Of a DNA stretch of 60,000 nt, positions 33,237 through 44,600 are shown in pieces (position 1 is the first letter of the stretch; the number at the start of each line of letters is the position of its first letter). Made by a program: the position numbers and the translations under genes. Under the pieces are notes generated by a model. It searched no databases and was not told where the DNA came from. It was given only the letters and a program-made list of their open reading frames with translations. The stretch comes from Symsagittifera roscoffensis. Taxonomy: Eukaryota; Xenacoelomorpha; Acoela; Convolutidae. The stretch spans positions 41,671,831-41,731,830 of the forward strand of contig NC_087070.1 in assembly GCF_963678635.1 (NCBI RefSeq), written 5' to 3'.

Positions 33237-34331
33237 GTTATCTGCTTCTCTTCTTACATCGGTGTCAATGCCCGAGGATATGTCACTGCCGTCATCATCC
33301 TGGGTATTACTGGTAACTTCTACCAATGGTGGCAATACCCATGCGGTCCTTGTCGCCTGAGAGGAGGGTGTTGAGAATTGATCTTGTGTGGTTTCAGCAA
33401 CCAGAGTCGTATGACGTGGGATTCATCAATGGGTGTAAGATAATCTGAGGGGGACGTCGTACAGTACGTTAAATTAGGTCGTGGACTGTTATCGCCGGAA
33501 AACGTAATTAGCGGTTCGTCATCGGAGTCTACTGCACTAATGGTCTCCGTTCCGAGCGTCACTTGGTCGATAAACGGCCTATCACCGTAGAATTTTGGGG
33601 GGCCTGGGTTTCTTCTTGCACGAAGTTTTGAGGATATCGGGGTCTTTGGTGTATCCACTGTCTTCTCCGGAGAACTATCCACTCGAATTGGGTCGTCACT
33701 TGTGCCCGTTGGTATAGTGATCGTTGTCTGAGTGTTTGTCTGGCTTTGTACGGTACTCCTTGGCTGATCTAAATCACTATGAAGGTTAACAGTCGGTGTA
33801 TTACATACAGTTTCCGCTTCCGTACCCAAGTAGTCATCAATGACTTTATCCCAAAGGTCTAACTCTATTGAAGAATCTAGGTTATTAAAGTCGAGTTTTT
33901 AACCTTTCGAGCTCGTGATGAAGGTTCTCCTCTTTTTGCATGTATTTCCACCCGTTGGTGTGTAACTCGTCGAATCCCTCCTATATTTGAGTCTCGTCTC
34001 TTGGAAGGGGAGTTTCTTTTTCGCTTGCCTGCTAAATCATTACTATTAATTAGCGAATTCGGTCTGGCCGAGAATGTCTTAGGAGCTGCCGGTTGGATTT
34101 TGTTAAAAGCTAAGTCAGATTTTTTTATCACATGTCCGTTGTCTAATGTGACCGTATGTTTCGTGTCTGACAGAGGTTTACTCCCCAGTGGTTTAAAATA
34201 TGGTTCGCCTTACCTCCTGTTAACTGTTTTCCTAAACCAGTTACCTCCTTGACTGAAAAGATTTGACAGTGGGGCTCGCTGGAGATTTCTATCTACTTTG
34301 TCAGCAGGGTCGCTCTCGTACCCTCTTTCAT
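33237..34331 (-). pseudogene. pol C-terminal tail, frameshifted
   Basis: Several frames continue the integrase. One includes GEPYFKPLG and KHTVTLDNGHVIKKSDLAF (integrase C-terminal SH3-like domain, family pattern V...G....R....L), then a basic Lys/Arg/Ser stretch GKRKRNSPSKRR. The next (33320-33829) is Thr/Ser/Pro-rich and contains LRARRNPGPPKFYGDRPFID, which resembles the R.R..P..YG motif at Gypsy pol ends. Frames are interrupted at about 34131 and 33877. Confidence 0.65.
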
Positions 34332-35195
34332 CTATTGCTCTGTCTTCCAGATAACCATCTTCGAACGCGTCGTCAGCCCCCAGTCTTGTGCTCTGTCCTT
34401 TGTTAGGATTGATTTCCCCTTATCTAAACTGATTGCGTGAGAGACCAAAGATTTCCAGAACGTATTGGCAGATCTATTAAAATGTTTTGAGAAAGGAGAG
34501 CATCCAATGGATGATTGTTTCGTCGAGCGTATATTCCAAATAATTTTATCAATTGCCGTATTTAAGGATGGTTTTGGACCGTTGAACGACATTGCCAGTA
34601 GCTTAGCTTTGACAGTGTAAATGAGTCTTTCTACTACTCCGTTGGATCTATGATCACCGACCGTACATAGGATTGAATTAATGTTGTTCTTTTCGCAGAA
34701 GTTTCTAAAATCAAACGAAGTAAAACATGACCCATGGTCAGCTCTAATGGACTTTGGAAATCCGTGCAGATGGCAGTAATCTGTCATGAAGGTTAAAATT
34801 GAAGAAGCCGAGGTATTGTTCACTACCTTTGCAGACGGAAACTTTGAAAAGCGACCAATGCATAACAAAAGGTATTTTGAGTTACCCCAACTCTTGTCCA
34901 ATGGGCCAGCAAAGTCTAAATCTACTTCTTCATGTGGTTTGGTCAGAATCGGTAATTTCTCAGTCTTGTTCGTCCCTAGTAACACTTTTAGGTTCTTACC
35001 GGCCATTATACACTGAGTGCAATTCTTTCCGTGATGGTAGATCTCTCTGTATAGGTGTGGCCACCAGATGTTTTCTGCCAGGGCTTTCATCCCGAACTGT
35101 CCTGGGTGAGTCTCGTGAAGAAGTGACAGGAATGGTGATCTTAATGCAGCCGGCACTATCAGTTTGTTATCGTTAAATAACAGTCCTTCTTTCAC
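34332..35195 (-). pseudogene. pol: integrase, catalytic core intact
   Basis: 287-codon frame. The N-terminal zinc-binding HHCC domain is present (HETHPGQFGMKALAENIWWP, then the pair in GKNCTQC). The DDE core follows with Asp in VDLDFAGPL, Asp in IRADHGSCFTS and Glu in HRSNGVVERL, so all three metal-binding residues are kept. The frame continues to WGLTTRSKMVIWK. Integrase joins the cDNA ends to host DNA. This is the best-kept part of the element and the longest uninterrupted frame in it. Confidence 0.92.
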
Positions 35196-36247
35196 GTGAA
35201 TGTCCCTCTGAAGTTTTTTAAGTAGGCTCCGAATTTGTCCAATGGTTTGCCTTCCTGTACCGCCTTCTTTACCTCCTTGAGGATTTTATCTTCGTCCGTC
35301 ATGAGTTTAATAAGCTTATTTGAGCAATGATCTGAGAGTGATAACGGGTTGTCAGGCAATCTGAGTTCTCCCTTGTACTTGGCCAGTAATTTCTTGTGTA
35401 AGTCTGACATTATATCGTTATTAAAATTCAAAAAGATGTCGTAGATATAACATTTGGTAAAGGGAATATCTTTCAATAAGGAATCCATCACCCTCTGGAA
35501 TTCGTTTGGCATATCACTCAATCCGTAAAATCCAGTTAAAAATCTATAGGTTCCAGTGGTTTCGCCCCTCCCCCCACGATACTAAAATTACACTGTTTGC
35601 CTGTGTCTGTGCATAATTGTAGTTGGCTGTACGCGTTCTTAAGATCTAGACTACTAAACCAAATTTCCCCTGACTCTTTGCTTGACAGTTGGAGTGCAAT
35701 ATTATCGATCAGTTCATGTATGTTTGGCATTTGATACTTGTTCTTGAATATCTGATTATTTAATAGTTTCGAATCTAATGCCAACTTGATGCTACCGTCT
35801 TTTTTTTTCTTGTAATCACTACTGGACGTATAAAACAATCTTCATCGCATTTGTTTAATTTTACGACATGCCCCCTTTTTCCATTCTGTTTAGTTCCGTT
35901 TTAACGTTATTGAGTAGATGTATGGGAACTCTTCTACCTTTGGTTTGGATAGGTTTGAATGGAGAGTGGAAATGAGTAACTTTTTTGTCCAATGGTATTT
36001 TTCCCACTCTGTTAAATAACCCTTTGTACTTATGATACAGATTAAGAGTCGTGTCTGAATAGTTATTTAACTTACACAACTCTGGGCGTGATATGTTGTT
36101 GACGGGTAGTAGAGGCTGTCGTTGGGCTATCTCTATTCCAATTCTCGGGAGATTGTCGTTTCCCAGGATGTTCCTCTCATGTCCAGAAATGATAAAAAAT
36201 GGGGTTTCGCCCGCGATCCATCCATTGGATTGTAATCTCACTACCAC
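35192..36247 (-). pseudogene. pol: protease end and reverse transcriptase, three frames, RNase H missing
   Basis: Fragment 1 (35861-36247): ILGNDNLPRIGIEI (protease end) and the RT N-terminus HKYKGLFNRVGKIPLDKKVT through PIHLLNNVKTELNRMEKGG. Fragment 2 (35536-35838): KKKDGSIKLALDSKLLNNQI and EIWFSSLDLKNAYSQLQL, the LDL..AY.Q active-site segment with first catalytic Asp present. Fragment 3 (35192-35521): GLSDMPNEFQRVMDSLL, then CYIYDIFLNF where Gypsy elements have YLDDILI, so the first Asp of YxDD is Tyr. From here the frame soon joins a pre-integrase-like segment; thumb, connection and RNase H are absent, indicating an internal deletion of several hundred bases. Confidence 0.85.
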
Positions 36248-36877
36248 TTACCCGATGATGTTGATTGTGTCGTTGGTGAATCCGCAATATAGTTCCCTCG
36301 TTTTCTTCTCAACTGGCTGTATCTTCAAATGCGGGTTTCTCAACTTCAATTCGTGAAGTACATTTTGTATCAAAAAGCTCACTGGGCTTGCCGAATCCAC
36401 TGGAATGTTCAAGTTGACCATTGCATCGTCTCCCAAACCGATGTTGACAAGTTTCTTGGTTTCCGAACCATTGGTATCGTAGATTGTTCTGATGTTGAGA
36501 ACGGAATAGTCATCGTTATCGCTTATCCCCTCTTCGGTCCAAGCGTTAATCACTCCGCAAAAATTTTCTTCGCTTCTTACCTGAAGGTCTTCTGGGGAAT
36601 ATGAACAATTCTGACTATTTACAGCTTCATCTACAATATTTACAGCGGGTTTTCTTCCTTTCGATTTACAAAGTCTTCCGAAATGTCCTTTATATTTACA
36701 AATATTACACACAATTTCTTTCGCCGGACACACATTCAGATGACCCTTGGTAAACGCATTCCCGCATTTCATACAAGTATTTGATCTTTCTATGTTCAAG
36801 CTTGGTTTCTTTTTTACGTTGTTGAAGTTTTTATACACTCTCCCACTATTTCCTGTCGTGTTGAAAGATCTAGTCAT
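36248..36877 (-). pseudogene. gag nucleocapsid zinc knuckles and start of protease
   Basis: 210-codon frame. Two zinc-binding motifs: CMKCGNAFTKGHLNVCPA (CX2C...HX3C) and CNICKYKGHFGRLC (canonical CX2CX4HX4C), which bind the element RNA. Further on, VNIPVDSASPVSFLIQ lies where the aspartic protease D(T/S)G motif should be; the Gly is Ala (codon GCA), a change expected to harm the protease unless the family uses it. The frame stops at the junction with the next fragment at 36247. Confidence 0.8.
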
Positions 36878-36990
36878 ATTGGTTTATTTGAGGTGGTTAT
36901 AGTAGCCTTTTTCGTCAATGATTGCTTGGTTTAATGCATCCAATGGATTGAGAGTTTTCGAAAGTAGTCTACGTTGTAAGTCGCAGTTTT

Positions 36991-37589
36991 TCACGAAAAA
37001 ATTAATACTTCTCTGATCCACTCCTGTTCTGCATTAATTCCAATTTCACATGATCTTGCTAAATCTGATAACGCGCCCCAAAGTTGTTCATAGGATTCTC
37101 TATCCTTTTGTTTCCTGCTCAATAATTTATATCGTTCAAATGTTTTGTTGGTTGGTTTGATAAAAGCCAATTCTAGCAGCTCATAAAATTCCTTGAATGA
37201 GATTCCTAGGACTTTCACCCTTGGAGTATAGGATTGACCTTACTTTTTTTATCGGCCTCATATCTCCTCATTCCTCCGAATTTCCGTTTTTCTTCTGCTA
37301 GTCTTTTCTCTTCAGCGTGTTCGTAGACTCGCTTTATTTCTTTGTTCCTGGCCTCCCTGGCTTTCCTCTGTTGGTCAGTTTCTGACTCCTGGGCGCCTTC
37401 TAGGATCGGTAACGTCGTCTCTTCTTCGATTGGTTCTTTGAGGTTGTCTATGTCTAAATTTTCCTTCGCAATAATAGCCAAATGGAATTGGTCTATCCAG
37501 TTGTTCCATTGGGTGGGAGGTTCTACCGTGTGATTCGGCCAAAAGGCGGGTATTCCCCGCAGGTTCGAATCAGTTGTTGACTGCGCCAT
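36991..37589 (-). pseudogene. gag (N-terminal and capsid part), frameshifted
   Basis: The first frame (37215-37589) begins MAQSTTDSNLRGIPAFWPNH and contains a highly charged Glu/Lys/Arg segment (EEKRLAEEKRK), probably helical. The second frame (36991-37218), shifted, contains TFERYKLLSRKQKDRESYEQ and LSDLARSCEI, matching the retrotransposon capsid pattern of F..L.R.Q...E....Y...L..LA..C. Gag forms the particle shell. The start codon uses the last LTR base plus the first two of the primer-binding site, so there would be no 5' leader in the usual sense. Confidence 0.75.
37559..37588 (-). promoter_or_regulatory. Primer-binding site, serine-tRNA-like, overlapping the gag start
   Basis: In element sense TGGCGCAGTC follows the LTR with no spacer. 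The complementary + strand reads GCAGGTTCGAATC..., then GACTGCGCCA, which looks like a tRNA 3' end: T-arm, acceptor strand, CCA. From memory of insect serine tRNAs and of 17.6/297-type elements (PBS TGGCGCAGTCG), tRNA-Ser is the likely primer. The match seems to reach the T-loop in addition to the acceptor end. Confidence 0.75.
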
Positions 37590-37801
37590 AATAAAGAGTT
37601 TAGATGTAACACTGGTAACTATTGTATCTAACTATTGTTAAAAGAGAATAAAAGTATTGGTTGAATTAAAACTGACTGTAGTCTAAAAAGAGCAACTAGT
37701 GATGCGAAGTCCACTGGACTTCGTAGAGTTAACATTGACTGGTACGTAATTAGATAATAGAGGTCAAGGTTATAACACACTAAAAATACTGAATCACAAC
37801 A
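37589..37801 (-). repeat. 5' LTR of the Gypsy-type element
   Basis: 213 bp. In element sense it starts TGTTGTGATTC and ends CTCTTTATTA. It corresponds to 32601-32817 with a 4-bp indel near the inner end and about five substitutions. The outer edge is followed by the target duplication AGTAC (37802-37806). Confidence 0.95.
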
Positions 37802-37806
37802 AGTAC

Positions 37807-39290
37807 CCGATTGGAGCAGTTGCCATTATTTTTTATTCTTTTTTCTTTTTTTTCAAGTTTTTTTGAATTGAGACAAGTTTTTTGAAGTTTTTTGATACTT
37901 AATTGCAGTAAAATTTACGTTGTAAAAGTTTTTGGATCATTGTAGACACAATTACTCCACATTCTTCTTTTTTCACGGAAAAACTGTGGCTAGAGCAAAA
38001 ACACTAAAACTTTGCAACAACTTTTACGCATCTAACAGGAGTAGTGGGCAAAACCTCTAAATTCAAGTAAAGTGAGTAAACTGTAGTGTATAAGTGAAAA
38101 AATGATATTTGGCCTCACTTTTTCATGTTTTTTACAATACAAGCGACGACTCCATTTTGCTTCATTTTGTAAGCTAGCGTAATTTGTCACACCAGATTTT
38201 GAGCAGCAGTCCTACGCCCCTGAAAATGGTTCCTTCTCACTAATTAATCAAAACAAAAATTAAATCAAAAATACTATGAAAAAAAGCTATACTCAACTTT
38301 TTTTAATTGGATAAATAATTTTCAGGATAATTTTAACTGAAAAACTGAAACGCTTCTTTTTAAACTGCGCATCCTAGAATATTGCTTTGAAGACCAGTTC
38401 TTCTGTAGAGCTCAAAGCGGACGAATTGGAGCATGAAAATGCAAATCGTTTTTCCTCTTGCAAATCTTAAAATGTAGTAATATCAAACTGCAGCAAGAAT
38501 CATGATTGAAATGTTTCCTATAATTTTTTTACGACAACATCTCACGTTTTTTTGAGGCACCTGGTTTTGCGTGAAAAAAAAATAGAAACTTTGAGGTCGG
38601 TTTTTCTGAGCTTTTTTGGATGTTTTGAAGAGGCAGTTGAAGAATTATTTATAGTTTCGCAATCCCCCCACCCTCGTCAAAGGACTAGTTCAGATCAGTT
38701 TATAACGAACACACCCCCCCCCCCCCATTGCAACAGAGGGGTTAGTTAACGTGATAGATAGTTTCTTACCCTAGATAGTTAAAAATATATATAATTTTTT
38801 TGCAAAATCTTACTTGCTACAAATTGTTGCCTAATGGACGTGGAGTTACTGAAAAATCTAGTGCATAAGTTTTCATTAATTTTTCTTAATGTCTTTGAGA
38901 ACAGTGGGTTTTGCTGGTTTAGATTTATCAACTGAGAGATTTGGTTCAGAACAGAAATGTTCCTCCGAATGCTTACAAGAAAATTCAGCAACTCATCAAA
39001 GAGAAGGTTTGAAGCTACAAATTACTTTCTTATATAACAGAATTCTTTCAGAATCAGATTTTTTTTCAGAACTTTGACAATCGTACATTACACACACCGC
39101 ACGTAGTGTATCGACAAAAAAGGGGGAATTTATGATTTTTTTCGGGGTTGGGCTTTTCTTGGGCACTATTTTAATTGTTCATGACTTTTGATAATTCTCC
39201 CATGATTGACCAAAAAAGGATGTCATAAAAGGGGGGCAAAACAGAAGTTACGGTAGGGGTAACTGCAAAATGGACCGAGTTAATTTTTTG
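37807..39290 (+). other. Presumed WS/DGAT intron, 3' part
   Basis: AT-rich, with no coding sequence recognised. It includes a C-run (about 38713-38725) and the chance open frames 38552-38749, 38779-38991 and 38889-39077. Confidence 0.5.
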
Positions 39291-39455
39291 GACCAAGTGA
39301 GCAATCTCCCCCTTAAATCAATTAAGTGGGGAGAAAGCTAAGCTCACTTGGTTAAACGTAATATTTTTCAGCCAATCAGATTTGAGGATAGTACATGCAG
39401 GGCTAACGTCTTGAATTTGCCATTTAATTTTAGGGGGGAGATTGTTCACTTGGTC
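39291..39455. mobile_element. 165-bp inverted-repeat element next to a splice acceptor
   Basis: The left end GACCAAGTGAGCAATCTCCC and the reverse complement of the right end (GACCAAGTGAACAATCTCCC) differ at one base. The interior carries no gene. Its right edge is 75 bases from the 39530 acceptor. A third, partial GGGAGAGATTGTTCAC motif follows at about 39462-39478. Confidence 0.75.
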
Positions 39456-39530
39456 TATTAAAGGGAGAGATTGTTCACAAGGGGCAAATTTTTCTCTCTT
39501 TTTTTACCGGTTGACTGAAAACTGTTTCAG

Positions 39531-39659
39531 AGTGAAATAGCAGCAGAGATGGCCCACTACCGTCGGCTAGCTGACCATTCGGCCACTTCAAACGAGCAGG
39601 GCGGCAGTAGTGGACTCCTGGCCGGAAGTGCTACAACAGCCATAAACCTCGAAATATAG
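39531..39659 (+). CDS. Terminal coding exon, probably the C-terminus of the WS/DGAT-like gene
   Basis: A GC-richer 129-bp exon after a good acceptor (ACTGTTTCAG, 39521-39530), open in phase 0 to TAG 39657-39659. It encodes SEIAAEMAHYRRLADHSATS, then a Gly/Ser/Ala-rich tail ending INLEI. It has no recognised domain. It fits the donor at 30670 in strand and phase (CAG|AGT), and a short helix starting SEIAAEM would suit the end of this acyltransferase family, where the chain ends in a charged helix after the LSYADNLYL strand. The joining is an inference; it could belong to another gene. A candidate AATAAA is at 39994-39999. Confidence 0.6.
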   Translation, partial: SEIAAEMAHYRRLADHSATSNEQGGSSGLLAGSATTAINLEI

Positions 39660-41402
39660 CCAAGTAGCCGAGAGCGGAGAAAGAAGAAAGCTCAAAACTG
39701 AAAGTTCAAAACAGTGAAAGCTCAAAACAGTTTAACTAATTCTTAGTTTGAAGTTAATCAAGAGCCCAGTGTTGATTCTGATTTCGGCGGCACTTCAAAG
39801 CAGTTGTTTCTCGCAAGTTCCATATGTTGCTGGCATTATTTCACAATGGTTAACTAACAGTACTCCAAGCTCCTAAGCCAAAGGGTCCTTGAAAAAATTC
39901 TCGCAACTAACTCTTTATAATGAAGTTGACAGTTGGGGTTGACAGGGACTTGAAAAAAAAAGCTTTTGAAAATTGAAAAGCTTTGAAGAATGAAATAAAA
40001 CTAACCACTTTTCAAACATAGACTTTTGGCTCTTTGTCAGTCCCCAAATTACGGAAAAATTTTGGTCAAAAAAGGAATCAAGTCAAAACTACAAAATTAA
40101 ACAGATTTTTTCGATCACAAAAATTTCTCAATCACAAATTTTTTTCATTCACAAAATTTTTTCGATTACAAGTTGAATTGAAAGTCAAAACTGCACGGTA
40201 AATAGAGAGAAGTCCCGAGTAAAATTAGCTGAAAAAATTGCCAAAAATTGGGAATTTTTTGGAGATACTAATGAAAAAAAAACATTTGATCTGTCTCGTA
40301 TGATTATTTTGCGTTGATGCAAATTCTTATGATGATTTTGAAATGATTTCAATTGTTCAGAAATGAGAATGCTGACATATGCTGACAGAAAATAATAACC
40401 CTAATTACAAATAAAAGAGCCCTCGTCTAATATCACATTATTTTATCTACTTGAAGCTGCGTGAATTGTTTCACTTTTTTCAATTGTTTTACAAATAAGG
40501 AGGGGCGGGGGGGGGGGGGGGGGGCTGATTTAAAATACCAACGACCGATGTATTTTTCTAACTTTTCAAGTAGAAGTTGAATTCATTAATCACATTCTCA
40601 AAACACTGAAACGTTTCCTCTAAGGAACTCCTTGTCTTATTTAATAAGATAATCTGGGCCCCTTTACGCTGCTGGCCGGTCACTTTTGTCCTCCAACTAT
40701 CATGTTTGTTCCTGTTTGCTGTGCTGTGCGACTATATTGTTCATTCGATAATTAAGGCTCTAATTTTGTTACGTGTCTATATACGTCATAATTTTTCCCT
40801 CAGGCATTTTTTTCTTCCCGCTGAATTAAAATGATATAAAACTAGATTTTGAAAGTTGTGACGCAAAGCAAAATTAAATGGTAATTTTTATGGTTTAATC
40901 AAGCGCAAAAACAAAGGGCAAATGAATTGAAGACTAATGACGTGACGAATTAGCGCAGAGGAGCGATTTGCGAAAAAAACACCAAAATAGGCGCCAACTT
41001 GGGTCGGAAAAAGAGAGTTTGTAATTCCTACTACCCAATTTATTGAATCCCCTGAGAAGAAGGATTACGTAGGCTCAAATTGCTCAAATACCAGACCTCT
41101 ACGGAAAAAAAATCCCTGCCTTAAAGCGAATAAAAAAGCTCCATCTATAGTCAGTGGCATATTTTTGGGGGTGTTTAAACTTGGATCTAAATAAGATCAA
41201 ATTGAAAACTTGTTTGGCTCTCAATTTGAAACCCCTGACTTAAAGCCTTTTGCAATTCAAATTGAGAACGTGAAGAGAAAAATTTCAAAAATCTTTGTCA
41301 ATTTTGGCGAAAAACAAGCATTTGAGAAAGAAAATTGAACACAAATAGGTAAAGAAAACCGATGTACAAGCTGAATGGCAAAAACACCCGAATTGATAAG
41401 CT
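39660..41402. other. 3' flank of the terminal exon, up to the assembly gap
   Basis: It holds a candidate polyadenylation signal at 39994-39999 and a long G-run at about 40508-40523. No further gene is recognised. The last ~100 bases before the gap begin to look like the satellite (GAACAC, AAGCT motifs) but are too short to assign. Confidence 0.5.
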
Positions 41403-41602
41403 NNNNNNNNNNNNNNNNNNNNNNNNNNNNNNNNNNNNNNNNNNNNNNNNNNNNNNNNNNNNNNNNNNNNNNNNNNNNNNNNNNNNNNNNNNNNNNNNNN
41501 NNNNNNNNNNNNNNNNNNNNNNNNNNNNNNNNNNNNNNNNNNNNNNNNNNNNNNNNNNNNNNNNNNNNNNNNNNNNNNNNNNNNNNNNNNNNNNNNNNNN
41601 NN
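41403..41602. other. Assembly gap, 200 N
   Basis: Exactly 200 unknown bases, probably a scaffold gap of arbitrary size. It sits at the left border of the satellite array, so the true distance and array length are unknown. Confidence 0.99.
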
Positions 41603-44600
41603 CTGATAACTTGCTTAAATAAAACCTGTTGAATTTTTTTGCCTGATGATTTGCTCTATGAAACAACTTGAAAATGTTCAATGTTGGATAGATTGACTAG
41701 CTTGGTTAATGAAAACATAAATTTTTAACAAGCGAAATAACTTGAAAAATATTCATAAGTTGTATATTCTACTTGCAAGCGAAATAACTTGAAAAATTTT
41801 ATAGGTTGTATATTCTGCTTGGAAAAGTTGAATCGCTTGCTTATGAAAAATTTTTCTTGAGCCGATTTAGTTCATCTCAAACTAAATCAAAGTTTCGTCG
41901 CTGACTTAGTTTTTTAGAAACCTTTAACACTTTACCCATCCGGTTCGCTTTATGGAATAACTTGATACATTTCAAAGTTTCATCGCTCGATTAGCTCGCT
42001 TAGAAAAAGTAGAGTTTGCGAACTGATTCGTAACAAGAAAAACGTCTTAAATGTTTTAGTTTTTTATGTAAATTGCTCCCAAAGCTATCCGATTCCTTTC
42101 ATAAAATCAATTAAAAAATTTCAAAATTTCATCGCTTGGATGGCTTCATTAGAAAACGTTAGGGTTTGAGCTGTCATAATTGCTTTTTTTATAGCTCGAC
42201 CAGTTACTTTAGAAAAATGTTAGTGTTCGTGAACCGATTCAGTCTGAAAACACTCCAAATACTTCGAAAATTTTGTAGCTTGAAAAGCTTGCACAAGAAA
42301 CCTTTGGATTTTTCGCTTAATGTTTAAATTTTTTTTGCTTAATTGTTAGCATAGCGAAATTTTTTTGCAATTTCTCTCGCAGTTCAATCTCAGAAATTAT
42401 TTAAAATGTTTCAAATTTTTATCCCTTGAAGGGCTCCAATATAAACACTTATACTTTCAGCTTCCCGATTCCCTTCATTAAATACCTTGAAACATTTCAA
42501 AGTTTCATCTCCTAAATCGCTTTAACATAAAAGTTAAAACGTTCTGCAATCCGTTTCGCGCGTTTCAAAAGTTCCTAGCTGGCTTAGAAGAACTTGAATT
42601 GTCAAAAATCTGATTTCTCAAACCAATTCAGTCAATGAAAAACCTGTAAAAATCAAAACTTCATAGCTTCAAACGCTTACATAGAAAAATTTTAAGCTTT
42701 TCGCGAAATGATTGGGTCTACGAAAAAACTTGAAAACAGTTCACAAAGTCTGATAGCTCGAAGAACTCGCTTAGAAAACTTTAACTTTTTCACAAACTGA
42801 TTCGGTTTATGAAATAACATGACCTATTTCAAAATTTCTAGCCTAAAAATCTGCCTTAAAAATATCAGTTTTTTGCGAATTAATCCAATCTATATAATGA
42901 CTTGGAAGGTTTTGAAGTTTCATAGCTTCAAACACTTGCTTAGAACACTTTTAAGCTTTTCGCGAAACGATTTGGTCTAAGAAATAACTTGAAAAAGTTG
43001 ACAAAGTTGGTTAGCTTGAATAGCTCGCTTAGAAAACCCTAAATTTTTCATAAACAGATTCAGTCTTTGAAATAACTTACAATGGTTCAAAAAACTCATG
43101 TCTTGATTAGCTTGCTTCGAAAAACTTACATTTTCTCGCGAACTGATTCAGTTTATGAATAAACTTGAAATACTTCAAAGTTGGTTAGCTCTAGTAGGTT
43201 GCTTAGACAAACTTCAACCCTTCGCCAATCGATTCGCTCTACGCGATAACCTGAATAAGCTCAAAATTTTATAGCGGGAATAGCTTGCCTAGAAATTTAA
43301 AGCTTCTTACAAACCGATTCAGTCTCTAAAATAACTTATAATAATTCAAAATTTAATAGCTTTAAAAGTTTGTTTAGAAAAATCTAATAAAACTTTTTGC
43401 GGACCGATTCAATCTTTGAAATAATGGGCAATATTTGAAAAACTCATAGCATGAGTAACTTGCTTCAAAAAACGTACAGCTTCTCGCGAAATGATATGGT
43501 ATATGAAATAACTTGAAATACTTCAAAGTTGCTGTTTAGCTCTAGTAGCTTGCTTAGACAAACTTCAACTCTACGACAATTGACTCGCTCTACGCGATAA
43601 CTTGAAATAGTTCGAAGTTTTATAGCATGAATAGCTTGCCTAGAACATTTAAAGCTTTTCTCGAAACGATTCAGTCTCTTAAATAACTTATAATAGTTCA
43701 AAATTTCATAGCTTTGAAAGCTTGCTTAGAAAAACTTGATAAAACTTTCTGATTCAGTCTATGAAATAGCTTGCAATATTTCAAAATTTCACAACCTTAA
43801 ACGCTTGCTTTGAAAATTTTTTAACTTTTTGCGAACCGATTTGTCTACAAAATAAATTGAAAAAGTTCACAAAGTTTGATAGCTTGAATAGCTCGATCAG
43901 AAAACTTTATTTTTTTCACAAAATGATTCGGTTCATGAAATAAACGGAAATACTTTAACATTTTATAGCTCTTAAAGCAGTCTTAGAAAAACTGAAACAT
44001 TTCGCGAACCGATTCGGTCCGCCAGCTTATTTTAAATAATTCGAAGTTGCAGATTTTGACTCGATACTTCAAAATTTTTGAAGCTTTTTGCCAAACGATT
44101 CAGTCTATAAAAAAACTTTTAATAATTCAAAAAATCAAAGCTTTAGAAACTTTTTTATTTCAATAACTTTAAGCTTCTTGCTAACTCCTTCAGTTTATGA
44201 AATAAATTGAAATTTTTCAAAATTGCTTAGCTCTAATAGCTTTCTTAGAAAAACTTCAACAGTTCGGCGGCCGATTCGGTCACCGAAAAGGCTTTAAAAA
44301 GTTTACAAAGTTTCATAGCTTGAATAGGTTGCTTAAAAAATTTTAAAATTTTCCCAAGCTGATTCAATTTACGAAACAAATTGAATTATTTCAAAAAACT
44401 TGATTTCAATTTAAAAAATAACTTGAAGGAAATTGAAGTTTCATAGCTTTAAAAGCTTGCCTAGAAAAACTTCGTGCTTTTCGCGAACCGAATCGGTCCA
44501 GAAACTTATTTGAAATTTGTGATAGTTTCATAGCTTGATTAGTCTACTTCACAAATTTCAAAGTTTTTGGCGAACCGATTCAGTCTATGAAGAAAATTAA

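Larger units (their letters stand above)
32601..37801 (-). mobile_element. Ty3/Gypsy-type LTR retrotransposon, full-length but inactivated
   Basis: A 5201-bp element lying antisense to the acyltransferase, inside its presumed intron. Near-identical direct repeats bound it (LTRs), flanked by AGTAC on both sides (32596-32600 and 37802-37806), a 5-bp target duplication. Order on the - strand: 5' LTR, primer-binding site, gag, zinc knuckles, protease, reverse transcriptase, integrase, 3' LTR, the Ty3/Gypsy (Metaviridae) order. The LTRs differ at about five positions and one 4-bp indel, so insertion is fairly recent, yet coding is broken in several places. Confidence 0.95.

Noticed and set aside
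34786-35176. Open frames on the + strand over the integrase
   Set aside because: They are shadows of the - strand integrase coding sequence.
41298-41681. Open frames crossing the N gap
   Set aside because: They exist only because unknown bases are translated as X.
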